Positions 57,139-64,000 of a stretch of DNA of 64,000 nucleotides are shown here, piece by piece. Location of the stretch: contig NZ_KB907814.1 in the NCBI RefSeq assembly GCF_000382225.1, positions 1 to 64,000 on the forward strand, in the 5' to 3' direction. Origin of the DNA: Hymenobacter aerophilus DSM 13606. Its GTDB lineage: Bacteria; Bacteroidota; Bacteroidia; Cytophagales; Hymenobacteraceae. A model generated the notes under the pieces. That model worked only from the letters and a program-made list of their open reading frames with translations, was not told the DNA's origin and made no database searches. The translations under genes and the position numbers were made by a program. How positions within the stretch are numbered: position 1 is the stretch's first letter; every line of letters begins with the position of its first letter.

Positions 57139-58728
57139 ATGAATCGTAAAGAATTTATCCAGACCAGCGGCCTGGGCCTGGCCGCGCTGCTGCTGGCACC
57201 GGGCGCCTTCGCGGCCCAGGCCCCGGCTTCGCGGCGCCAACCCGCGCGGCGCCCCGTCGATATAACTGACAAGGAAGTGGTTGTTATCGGCTCGGGGTAC
57301 GGCGGCTCGGTGGCGGCGCTGCGGCTCTGCGAGCAGGGCGTGCCGGTAACGCTGCTGGAAATGGGCCTCGACTGGGCCAAATCGGGCGAGAAGTTCTCCA
57401 CCATGATTAGCCCCGGCCCCTCGGCCGCGTGGCTGAAAACCCGGACCATTGCGCCTTTTTTCAATGTGTTTCCGCTGAAGAAATTCACCGGCGCCCTCGA
57501 CCGGCTCGATTTCGAGCACATTAAAATCTGGCTGGGCCGCGGGGTGGGCGGCGGCTCGCTGGTGAACGGCGGCATGGCCGTAACGCCCCGGCCGGACTAT
57601 TTCCGGGAGATATTTCCCGACCTGGACGCCGACAAATTCTACGGCCACTACTTCCCACTGGCCAACCGCGAGCTGGGCGCCAACACAGCTTCGGAAGACT
57701 TTTTGGACAGCTGCGAATTCTACAAGTTCAACCGGGTGGGCGAGGCCGAGGCCGTTAAGGCCGGTTTCCGGACGGTGCGCGTGCCGAACGTGTACGACTT
57801 CGGCTACATGGAAAAGGAGTACCGCAACGAGGTGCCGCGCTCGGCCCTGGCCGGGGAGGTCATCTACGGCAACAACCACGGCAAACTTTCGCTCGACAAA
57901 ACCTACCTGAAGAAAGCCGCGGCCACCGGCCGGCTCGAAATCCTGGCCCAGCACCGGGTCAACCACATCCGCCAGCAGCCCGATAAAAGCTACCTGCTCG
58001 ATGTATCGGTTATCGACACCCAGGGCGAGGAAGTGGCGCACAAAACCATCCGGACCCCGAAACTGGTGCTGGCGGCCGGCACGATGGGCTCGTTGGAGTT
58101 GCTGCTGAAGTCGCGCAGCCTGACCGGGCTGCCGGTTGATGCGCAGGTGGGCCAGCAGTGGGGCAACAACGGCAACTTCATGACCGGCCGCAACTTTGTG
58201 CAGGCATTTTCGGGCGGCACCGGCTACCGGCAGTCCACCATTCCGGTGGGCGGCATCGACAACTGGACCGACCCCGAGCACCCCTTCTTCACCGAAATTG
58301 CGCCGCTGCCGATGGGCATGAACGTGGCCACCTCGCTTTACCTGATGGTGAACCGACTCAAAAAGCACGGCCAGGTAGCCTACGATGCGCCGCGCCGCGG
58401 CCTCCGGCTCGACTGGGACGCCTCGCACACGGCCCACATGCGCGCCAACGCCAAGTATTTCCTCAAAACCATGAACAAAGCCAACGGCGGCACCCGCGCC
58501 CACCTGCTGTTTCATAACGGTTTCGGGGCCGATATCTGCTACCACCCGCTGGGCGGCATTGTGCTGGGCAAGGCCACCGACAAAATCGGGCGGCTCAACG
58601 GCCACCAGCACCTGTACGTGCTCGACGGCTCATTGATTCCGGGAACCATCGGCGTCAACCCCTTCGTGACGATAACCGCTATTGCCGAATACTGCCTGGA
58701 ACACATCATCCGGGAAGATTTCAGCTAG
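57139..58728 (+). CDS. GMC oxidoreductase, cholesterol-oxidase-like
   Basis: A 529-residue flavoenzyme. After an N-terminal signal (MNRKEFIQTSGLGLAALLLA, Tat-like but without twin Arg) comes the FAD fold G51SGYGGSVAA60 and GRGVGGGSLVNGGM. The C-terminal half closely follows Streptomyces-type cholesterol oxidase: EIAPLPMG with Glu386, CYHPLGGIVLGKATD with His469, and GTIGVNPFVTITAIAE with Asn507, in place of Glu361, His447 and Asn485; the His-Asn spacing (38) is the same. It likely oxidises a 3-hydroxy sterol or related alcohol outside the cytoplasm. Bacteroidota lack sterols in general, so the substrate may be a hopanoid or plant/fungal sterol. Confidence 0.86.
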   Translation: MNRKEFIQTSGLGLAALLLAPGAFAAQAPASRRQPARRPVDITDKEVVVIGSGYGGSVAALRLCEQGVPVTLLEMGLDWAKSGEKFSTMISPGPSAAWLKTRTIAPFFNVFPLKKFTGALDRLDFEHIKIWLGRGVGGGSLVNGGMAVTPRPDYFREIFPDLDADKFYGHYFPLANRELGANTASEDFLDSCEFYKFNRVGEAEAVKAGFRTVRVPNVYDFGYMEKEYRNEVPRSALAGEVIYGNNHGKLSLDKTYLKKAAATGRLEILAQHRVNHIRQQPDKSYLLDVSVIDTQGEEVAHKTIRTPKLVLAAGTMGSLELLLKSRSLTGLPVDAQVGQQWGNNGNFMTGRNFVQAFSGGTGYRQSTIPVGGIDNWTDPEHPFFTEIAPLPMGMNVATSLYLMVNRLKKHGQVAYDAPRRGLRLDWDASHTAHMRANAKYFLKTMNKANGGTRAHLLFHNGFGADICYHPLGGIVLGKATDKIGRLNGHQHLYVLDGSLIPGTIGVNPFVTITAIAEYCLEHIIREDFS

Positions 58729-58855
58729 CCGAAGTCAACCTTTACCAGCGCAACGGGGCACCTCATCCCGGGGCGCCTCGTCTGGTTCAGTTGCCCGCAG
58801 TTCCGACGCAGGCGGCGGTTGCTCCTGCAAAACGGTGCCCGACTGCCCCCACCGG

Positions 58856-58887
58856 TTGCCGGGGCGGGGGTTGGTGGCGTATCTTTA
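58856..58887 (+). promoter_or_regulatory. possible plsY promoter
   Basis: TTG (58856-58858), a 21-base spacer, then TATCTTTA (58880-58887), one base off TAnnTTTG, 24 bases before the ATG. Confidence 0.5.
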
Positions 58888-58911
58888 GCCCTTCCCCTCT
58901 TGCGCATCGAC

Positions 58912-59553
58912 ATGAATCTACCTTTAGTGCTGGGCCTGCTGGTGGCCGCTTACCTGATTGGCTCCATCCCGACGGCCCTGTGGGTGGGGCGGGCCTTTTT
59001 CGGGCTCGATATCCGCGAGCATGGCTCGGGCAACTCGGGGGCGACCAACACGTTCCGGGTGCTGGGCAAGAAACCGGGCTCGTTTGTGATGGCCGTGGAT
59101 GTGCTCAAGGGCTGGGCCGCCACCTCGCTGGCTTCCCTGATGCTGGGCCAGGGCGCCATTCTGCCCCAGCAGCTGCTGTACTTTCAGCTGGCCTGTGGGG
59201 TACTGGCGGTGGTGGGGCACATCTACCCCATCTGGGCCGGCTTTCGGGGCGGCAAGGGCGTGGCCACGGTGCTGGGCATGATGCTGGCCATTGCCCCGGC
59301 CACGGTGGGCGTCTGCATTCTGATGTTTCTGGCGGTGCTGCTGGTGTCGCGCTACGTGTCGCTGAGCAGCATGAGCGCCGGCGTCACGTTTGCGCTGCTG
59401 CAGCTGCTGCCCGGCTTCCGGCCCGATAACCAGCTACTGCTCTGGTTCGGCTTCGTGCTGGCGGCTTTGCTCATCTACACCCACCGCGCCAACATCGGCC
59501 GCCTGCGCGCCGGCACCGAAAGCCGCGTGCCCATGCCCTGGGACCAGAAATAA
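58912..59553 (+). CDS. plsY: acyl-phosphate glycerol-3-phosphate acyltransferase
   Basis: A 213-residue inner-membrane enzyme with about five helices. The start at 58912 (MNLPLVLGLLVAAYLIGSIP) begins at the first helix, which carries the AYLIGSIPTA motif. The other two PlsY motifs are HGSGNSGATNTFRVLGKK and FRGGKGVAT. It transfers an acyl group from acyl phosphate to glycerol 3-phosphate in phospholipid synthesis. Confidence 0.94.
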   Translation: MNLPLVLGLLVAAYLIGSIPTALWVGRAFFGLDIREHGSGNSGATNTFRVLGKKPGSFVMAVDVLKGWAATSLASLMLGQGAILPQQLLYFQLACGVLAVVGHIYPIWAGFRGGKGVATVLGMMLAIAPATVGVCILMFLAVLLVSRYVSLSSMSAGVTFALLQLLPGFRPDNQLLLWFGFVLAALLIYTHRANIGRLRAGTESRVPMPWDQK

Positions 59554-59950
59554 CTGTGTCTATGGCAACCCGCGGCGCCTGGGCGGGCAACAGGATTGCG
59601 GCCGGGCTTGGGCATCCGGGCTGCGTTAGGTATGTTTGCGCGGGAACTGCCGCCGAACCACCGGACCGGTCGTTTTCCCAGGTTTCCGCTCGTCGTATTC
59701 CAGCCTTTGGCCATGCCTCCTAATGCCCTGATTGCCGCCATCTACGGGAGCATACTGCCAGCCGGCCCAACGGAACAGCCCTGTTAATTTACCAGCCGCC
59801 GCACAGTTCGCGGCCGGCGCCCTACCTGCCGGAGTACGGCCCTGCCCGGCCCGTGGCCGGATAACGGCTCTGTTTCGGCAGGCACTGCATCAGCCGGCTG
59901 CCGGCTGCTTCTCTTTCTTTCTCTCTCTGCTGTTTCCCTTCGCCGTTGTC
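59554..59950. other. intergenic stretch with a strong promoter and long leader
   Basis: A full promoter at 59608-59638 reads toward the STAS-like gene, leaving about 305 nt of leader before the ATG. Short open frames exist in the leader, but none has convincing features. No hairpin of riboswitch type was recognised. Confidence 0.45.
59608..59638 (+). promoter_or_regulatory. promoter of the 59951 gene
   Basis: TTG (59608-59610), a 20-base spacer and TATGTTTG (59631-59638), an exact consensus match. Confidence 0.65.
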
Positions 59951-60367
59951 ATGAAACAAGAACTTAAAAGCTCGCTGGGCCGGCCTTACATCACGATTGA
60001 GAGCGACGCCACCAACCGCCTGATTTCCGTGGACTGGGTGGGCTACCTGACGGCCGAAAGCATCAAAGCCGGCGCCCGGGCCTACACCAAGGCCCTGGCC
60101 GAGTCGGGCTACCGCTGCGTGCTCAACGACACGCGCAAGGTTATCGGGCCCTGGGACCACTCGCTGGAGTGGGTGCTCAACGAGTGGGCCCCCAACGCCG
60201 CCGCGGCCGGTCTGCGCCACTTTGCCATGATTACCACGCCCGATTCGCTGGCCGATGAATCGGCCCAGAGCTTCTATGATCAGCTGAAAGAGTTCGAGGT
60301 GCGTATGTTCAGCGACGAGCAAACCGCTTTGCAGTGGCTGCAGCAGTGCTGCGCCCAGGCCAGCTAA
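59951..60367 (+). CDS. SpoIIAA/STAS-like protein
   Basis: A 138-residue soluble protein, started at the ATG at 59951 (MKQELKSSLGRPYITIESDA). The pattern of strands and helices, with ISVDWVGYLTAESIKAGARA, YRCVLNDTRKV and a WVLNEWAPNAAAAGLRHFAM segment, resembles the SpoIIAA-like/STAS group found in many Bacteroidota. These have no known partner in most cases. There is no signal. M20 peptidase follows after 70 bp. Confidence 0.65.
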   Translation: MKQELKSSLGRPYITIESDATNRLISVDWVGYLTAESIKAGARAYTKALAESGYRCVLNDTRKVIGPWDHSLEWVLNEWAPNAAAAGLRHFAMITTPDSLADESAQSFYDQLKEFEVRMFSDEQTALQWLQQCCAQAS

Positions 60368-60437
60368 GCCGCAATGGCCGGCCGCCGGCCCGATTCCCGT
60401 ATTACTATCCTTTCTTCCCACCGCTAAACCACCCTGT

Positions 60438-61802
60438 ATGGATACCGCTTATCTGAAAGAAAACCAGGACCGCTTCCTCACCGAGCTCATCGACTGGCTC
60501 CGCATCCCCTCGGTTTCGGCCGACCCCAAGTTTGCGGGCGACATTACCAAGGCCGCCGAGTACCTGAAGGCCCGCTTCGAGGAAGTCGGCCTCGACAACG
60601 TGGAGCTGTGCCCCACGGCCGGCAACCCCATCGTGTACGGCGAGAAAATTGTGGATGCCAGCCTGCCCACCGTACTTGTGTACGGCCACTACGACGTGCA
60701 GCCCGCCGACCCCTACGAGCTGTGGGATTCGCCGCCCTTCGACCCCGTTATCAAAGACGGCAAGATTTACGCCCGCGGCGCCTGCGACGACAAAGGCCAG
60801 GTGTACATGCACGTGAAGGCGCTGGAAGTGATGAAGCAGGCCGGCGACTTCCCCTGCAACATCAAAATCATGATTGAGGGCGAGGAGGAAGTTGGCTCCA
60901 ACAACCTCGGCATCTTCGTGCGCGCCAACAAGGAGAAGCTCAGGGCCGATGTGATTCTGGTGTCCGATACCGGCATGCTGGCCAACGACGTGCCCAGCAT
61001 TGAGGTAGGTTTGCGCGGCCTGAGCTACCACGAAGTGGAAGTAACCGGCCCCAACCGCGACCTGCACTCGGGCCTGTACGGCGGCGCGGTGGCCAACCCC
61101 ATCAACGTGCTCTGCAAGATGATTGCCTCGCTGCACGACGAAAACAACCACATCACCATCCCCGGCTTCTACGACAACGTGGCCGTGCTCAGCACCGAGG
61201 AGCGCGCGGAGCTCAACCGCGTGCCCCACTCCGACGACGAGTTCAAGCAGAGCATTGGCCTGCCCGACGTGTACGGCGAGAAAGGCTACACCACCGTCGA
61301 GCGCGTGGGCATCCGGCCCACGCTTGACGTGAACGGCATCTGGGGCGGCTACACCGGCGAGGGCGCCAAAACCGTTATTGCCTCCAAAGCCTACGCCAAA
61401 ATCTCGATGCGGCTGGTGCCCAACCAAACGTCCGAGGAAATCACGCAGCTGTTTCAGCAGCACTTCGAAAGCATTGCGCCCAGCGGCGTAACGGTGAAGG
61501 TGAAGCCCCACCACGGCGGCGAGCCCGTAGTAACGCCCACCGACTCGGTGGCTTACAAAGCGGCGGCCGATGCCATGGAAACCACCTTCGGCAAGCGCCC
61601 GATTCCGACGCGCGGCGGCGGCTCCATTCCCATCGTGGCCATGTTCAAGAGCGAGTTGGGCCTCGATACGGTGCTGCTCGGCTTCGGTCTCGACTCCGAT
61701 GCCATCCACTCGCCCAACGAGCACTACGGCGTCTTCAACTTTATGAAAGGCATCGAAACCATTCCGCACTTCTACCAGAACTACGCGGCGGCCATGAAGT
61801 AA
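60438..61802 (+). CDS. M20 family dipeptidase
   Basis: A 454-residue zinc peptidase of the M20/M25/M40 group. Metal and catalytic residues are in VLVYGHYDVQPADPYELW (His and Asp), GACDDKGQVYMHVKA (bridging Asp), MIEGEEEVGSNNLG (catalytic and metal Glu), VSDTGML (metal Asp) and the C-terminal HSPNEHYG (His). It probably splits dipeptides in the cytoplasm; there is no signal peptide. A palindromic terminator follows. Confidence 0.94.
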   Translation: MDTAYLKENQDRFLTELIDWLRIPSVSADPKFAGDITKAAEYLKARFEEVGLDNVELCPTAGNPIVYGEKIVDASLPTVLVYGHYDVQPADPYELWDSPPFDPVIKDGKIYARGACDDKGQVYMHVKALEVMKQAGDFPCNIKIMIEGEEEVGSNNLGIFVRANKEKLRADVILVSDTGMLANDVPSIEVGLRGLSYHEVEVTGPNRDLHSGLYGGAVANPINVLCKMIASLHDENNHITIPGFYDNVAVLSTEERAELNRVPHSDDEFKQSIGLPDVYGEKGYTTVERVGIRPTLDVNGIWGGYTGEGAKTVIASKAYAKISMRLVPNQTSEEITQLFQQHFESIAPSGVTVKVKPHHGGEPVVTPTDSVAYKAAADAMETTFGKRPIPTRGGGSIPIVAMFKSELGLDTVLLGFGLDSDAIHSPNEHYGVFNFMKGIETIPHFYQNYAAAMK

Positions 61803-61838
61803 GCCGCTTGGCGCTTCACTTCAGGCAGAAAAACAGAA

Positions 61839-61872
61839 AAGCCCGCCCAGCAACGTTGCTGGGCGGGCTTTA
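61839..61872. terminator. bidirectional intrinsic terminator
   Basis: AAAGCCCGCCCAGCAAC pairs perfectly with GTTGCTGGGCGGGCTTT. Shared by the convergent M20 and barrel genes. Confidence 0.9.
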
Positions 61873-61890
61873 TTTGTGAGATGCTACTGC

Positions 61891-62550
61891 CTACCGGCCG
61901 GGTAGCAGGTAGCCCAGCGAGAGTTGGAACACCTGGTTGCGGGCGTTGGTGAGCTCACCGTTGTTGTAACTCTTGTTTTTGGCGAAGTCGGTGAGGGCGC
62001 CGTTGTAGCGCAAACCCAGCATCAGGCCCATATCGGTCTGCAGGCCCAGGCCGGCCACGTAGCCGAACTCGTTGCGGTTCACGTTTTTCAGGTCGCGCTC
62101 GGCCTCGGTGCGGCCCACCACGGTGCCGTTGAGCGAGCCGGTCGATTCGTCCTTCACTTTCAGCAGGTAGCTGTACTGCGGGCCGGCCTCGAAAAACAGG
62201 TTGCCGGCTTTCACTTTCAGCAGCACGGGCACGTCGATGTAGTTGTAGGTGACATCGCCTTCGCGCTTGTAGAGGCCGAAAGTTTGGCCGCTGTCGTACT
62301 TGTAGCCTTTCTGCGAGTACAGCACTTCGGGCTGCAGCGAGAGAAAACCGTCGTCAATCAGGCCCACGTTCAGCATCAGGCCGCCGTGGAAGCCCACTTT
62401 GTTGTCGTAGCCATCTTTATTGGTGAGGTCGCCGGACAGGTTGGAGAGGTTGGCGCCCCCCTTCAGGCCGAGGCGGATGCCCTGGGCCTTGGTTTCGGTA
62501 GCGGCGACCGTAGCGAGAAGGGCGGCAGCCGCCAGCAGAGACTTTTTCAT
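61891..62550 (-). CDS. outer-membrane beta-barrel (porin-family) protein
   Basis: A 219-residue protein with a signal peptide (MKKSLLAAAALLATVAATET and on to KAQ) and an 8- to 10-strand OmpX/OMP_b-brl type barrel. Family marks are RLGLKGGANLSNLSGD after the signal, FLSLQPEVLYSQKGYKY, YIDVPVLLKVKAGNLFFEAG and a C-terminal strand ending in YLLPGR. It is the first of three related barrels in tandem at 61891-64000. Specific role unknown; structural or small-solute pore. Confidence 0.88.
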   Translation of the reverse strand: MKKSLLAAAALLATVAATETKAQGIRLGLKGGANLSNLSGDLTNKDGYDNKVGFHGGLMLNVGLIDDGFLSLQPEVLYSQKGYKYDSGQTFGLYKREGDVTYNYIDVPVLLKVKAGNLFFEAGPQYSYLLKVKDESTGSLNGTVVGRTEAERDLKNVNRNEFGYVAGLGLQTDMGLMLGLRYNGALTDFAKNKSYNNGELTNARNQVFQLSLGYLLPGR

Positions 62551-62737
62551 AAGCGTGACCTTTTCAGGTGAAAGTTTCAGGGTTTATAACGGGGGTGCCT
62601 GACTAAAAGTGTGCCACAACACCCCGTCTGGGCCTTTTATCACCTCCAGCACGACCTCCAGCACGCCTTCTAACACTCCGTGGACCGCTGCCAGTCAGGC
62701 CACTAAGTTCTCACCAGCCCGGGCGCCGGCCACCCGG

Positions 62738-63331
62738 CTACCGGCCCTGAAACGAGAAGGTGGCGTAGAGCTGGAACACGCTGTTGCGCTGCCGCAACTG
62801 CGCGGTCGTGTTGCCTACTTTCACCGATTCGCCCACGTTGCCGAAGCCGCCGTTGTAGCGCAGGCCAATGCCGGGGCCGCTTTTGCGCTGGTAGCCGAGC
62901 CCGAACAGGTAGCCGAAGTCAACGGCGTTGAAGCCATCTTTTACGTCGGTGCTGATGCTGCCCAGCTTGGTTTTGGCCGACACCAGAAAGCCCACCTGCG
63001 GCCCGGCCTCAAAAAACAGCCCGCCGGTATTCACATGGAAAGCCAGCGGCACATCCACGTAGTCCAGCCGCGTGGTCAGGTCGGGCGAATCGAGCTTGGC
63101 ACCCTTGCGCGAAAACAGGATTTCGGGCTGAAAGGCGAAGAGCCGGGTGAAGCCGATGTTGGCAAATCCGCCGGCCTGAAAGCCCACGATATTCTTGTAA
63201 GCCTCGGCGTCTTTACCCGCGAAGTTGGCGAGCGAAACGCCCCCTTTAAGGCCCAGCGACACATTGCGTTGCGCCACGGCCGTACCCGACAGGCCCGCCA
63301 GCAGCAGGGCAGAAAGAACTAGTTTTTTCAT
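62738..63331 (-). CDS. outer-membrane beta-barrel (porin-family) protein
   Basis: A 197-residue barrel, started at 63331 since the signal peptide (MKKLVLSALLLAGLSGTAVA) begins there. It shares with its neighbours SLGLKGGVSLANFAGKD, FAFQPEILFSRKGAKL, YVDVPLAFHVNTGGLFFEAG and GLGYQRKSGPGIGLRYNGGF. It lacks the LLPxR ending and stops with FSFQGR. Probably a tandem duplicate that has diverged. Confidence 0.88.
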   Translation of the reverse strand: MKKLVLSALLLAGLSGTAVAQRNVSLGLKGGVSLANFAGKDAEAYKNIVGFQAGGFANIGFTRLFAFQPEILFSRKGAKLDSPDLTTRLDYVDVPLAFHVNTGGLFFEAGPQVGFLVSAKTKLGSISTDVKDGFNAVDFGYLFGLGYQRKSGPGIGLRYNGGFGNVGESVKVGNTTAQLRQRNSVFQLYATFSFQGR

Positions 63332-63388
63332 ATGGAAGAGAATGAAAGCGGAGCCCGAAAGCAACTGAATCGGGCCACGAAGCTACGG

Positions 63389-63396
63389 CAAAACTA
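63389..63396 (-). promoter_or_regulatory. -7 element of the middle barrel gene
   Basis: TAGTTTTG on the minus strand, 57 bases before the start codon. No TTG at the normal distance; a second TAGCTTCG follows closely downstream. Confidence 0.4.
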
Positions 63397-63423
63397 CGCC
63401 CGCAGCCGGCCCCGGCCTGCTAC

Positions 63424-63465
63424 AAAAAATTGCCGCCCAACCCAATAATAGGGTCAGGCGGCAAT
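63424..63465 (-). terminator. intrinsic terminator after the third barrel gene
   Basis: ATTGCCGCC pairs with GGCGGCAAT and is followed on the minus strand by T6. It lies 22 bp beyond the stop of the 63487 gene. Confidence 0.82.
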
Positions 63466-63486
63466 TTCAGGCAGTAATACAGTCGC

Positions 63487-64000
63487 TTAGCGAGTTGGCA
63501 ACAGGTAGCCTACCTGCACCATGAAGGCGCGGTTGAAGGCCTTGGGCTCGTTCTTGGCCGACACGTTCTTGGTATCGAACAGCGTCTTCAGGCCCTGGTT
63601 GTAGCGCAGGCCGATGCTGATGCCGCTTTCGGTCTGGTAGCCCAGGCCGGCCACGCCGCCAATGTCGAAGCTGGCCAGATCTTCCTTCGCCTTGTTGGAG
63701 GGCGACTTGGTTTCAATGTCCGACGTGCTGGCGCTTTTGAACTTAACCGTTGAAGTGGTTTCGCGCTTCGAAGCTACCATGTAGCCCACCTGCGGGCCGA
63801 GCTCGAAGTACAGGCCCGATCCACCGGGTGCCGTGTTTACCCGCACGGGCAGCGGCAGGTCGATGTAGCTCAGTACGCGCTTGTCTTCGTAGGTGAACTT
63901 GTCCACGTCGCCAGGAGCAACATTAGCCGGAAGCAACGCGGCGTTTTTCGCCTCACCGAAGTTGGTTACTTTGAAGCTGCGCTCGAAGCCCTTACGGTTG
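63487..64000 (-). CDS. outer-membrane beta-barrel protein, N-terminus outside the window
   Basis: The open frame runs to the right edge, so the signal peptide and the first strands are missing; 171 codons are visible. Family marks are YIDLPLPVRVNTAPGGSGLY then FELGPQVGYMV, GLGYQTESGISIGLRYNQGL and the end MVQVGYLLPTR. A long Lys/Ser/Thr loop (KRETTSTVKFKSASTSD) is specific to this copy. It is the third member of the tandem barrel group. Confidence 0.85.
   Translation of the reverse strand, partial: NRKGFERSFKVTNFGEAKNAALLPANVAPGDVDKFTYEDKRVLSYIDLPLPVRVNTAPGGSGLYFELGPQVGYMVASKRETTSTVKFKSASTSDIETKSPSNKAKEDLASFDIGGVAGLGYQTESGISIGLRYNQGLKTLFDTKNVSAKNEPKAFNRAFMVQVGYLLPTR

Noticed and set aside
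59632-59787. A short frame starting at the ATG inside TATGTTTG.
   Set aside because: Its ATG is inside the -7 box, so it cannot be translated from that promoter.

Overview
The window comes from a GC-rich member of the Bacteroidota, most probably a Hymenobacter or close relative (Cytophagales, Hymenobacteraceae). The evidence is the 16S rRNA 5' end at the left edge, many family-specific genes, and repeated promoters of the Bacteroidota type, TTG then 19-21 bases then TAnnTTTG. It reads as ordinary chromosome with two AT-rich insertions. No integrase, transposase, CRISPR array or prophage was seen.

Layout. 1-900: start of an rRNA operon on the minus strand with three, perhaps four, tandem near-identical promoters. 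960-10630: mostly minus-strand housekeeping and envelope genes: a beta-lactamase-fold hydrolase, a lipoprotein and APC permease pair, tsaB with a DUF2480 gene, a DUF433/DUF5615 toxin-antitoxin pair, an S41 protease, rnpA and rpmH. 10800-23960: M61 peptidase, lipoproteins, a PfkB kinase, tRNA-His, a DEAD-box helicase, a urea transporter, upp, and secreted or outer-membrane proteins. 24080-28520: an MsbA-like exporter, gmhA and a glycosyltransferase, suggesting glycolipid or envelope polysaccharide work. 28550-35220: nth, an ECF sigma factor overlapping a small possible partner, an MFS exporter and an alpha/beta hydrolase lacking its nucleophile. 35400-41340: a 21-bp tandem repeat, an AT-rich CbrC gene, an undescribed three-gene membrane and coiled-coil module, and an AT-rich PIF1-type helicase with a C-terminal membrane anchor. 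41500-51540: uvrA, tpiA, an ABC exporter pair, an OmpA-family lipoprotein split at a run of nine A, and prmA. 51840-64000: a 1,725-residue secreted protein, a cholesterol-oxidase-like enzyme, plsY, an M20 peptidase and three tandem outer-membrane barrels, the last cut by the window edge.

Many intergenic spaces hold long palindromes that fall into families. One has TGTAG...CTACA ends, two 31-33 bp arms and a related loop (three copies). One is built on TGTCATCCTGAGC...GCGAAGGACC (four copies plus a TCATTCTGAGC variant). One is built on AGCTAACAGCT words. Loops are related between copies, sometimes in inverted orientation, so these look like small mobile or REP/MITE-like elements rather than plain terminators. 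They touch gene ends, starts and one operon-like cluster.

The least explained parts are the three-gene module at 36574-39563, the anchored helicase at 39722-41338, the A9-split OmpA gene, the giant secreted protein and the palindrome families. All functional calls come from reading motifs; no database search was possible.
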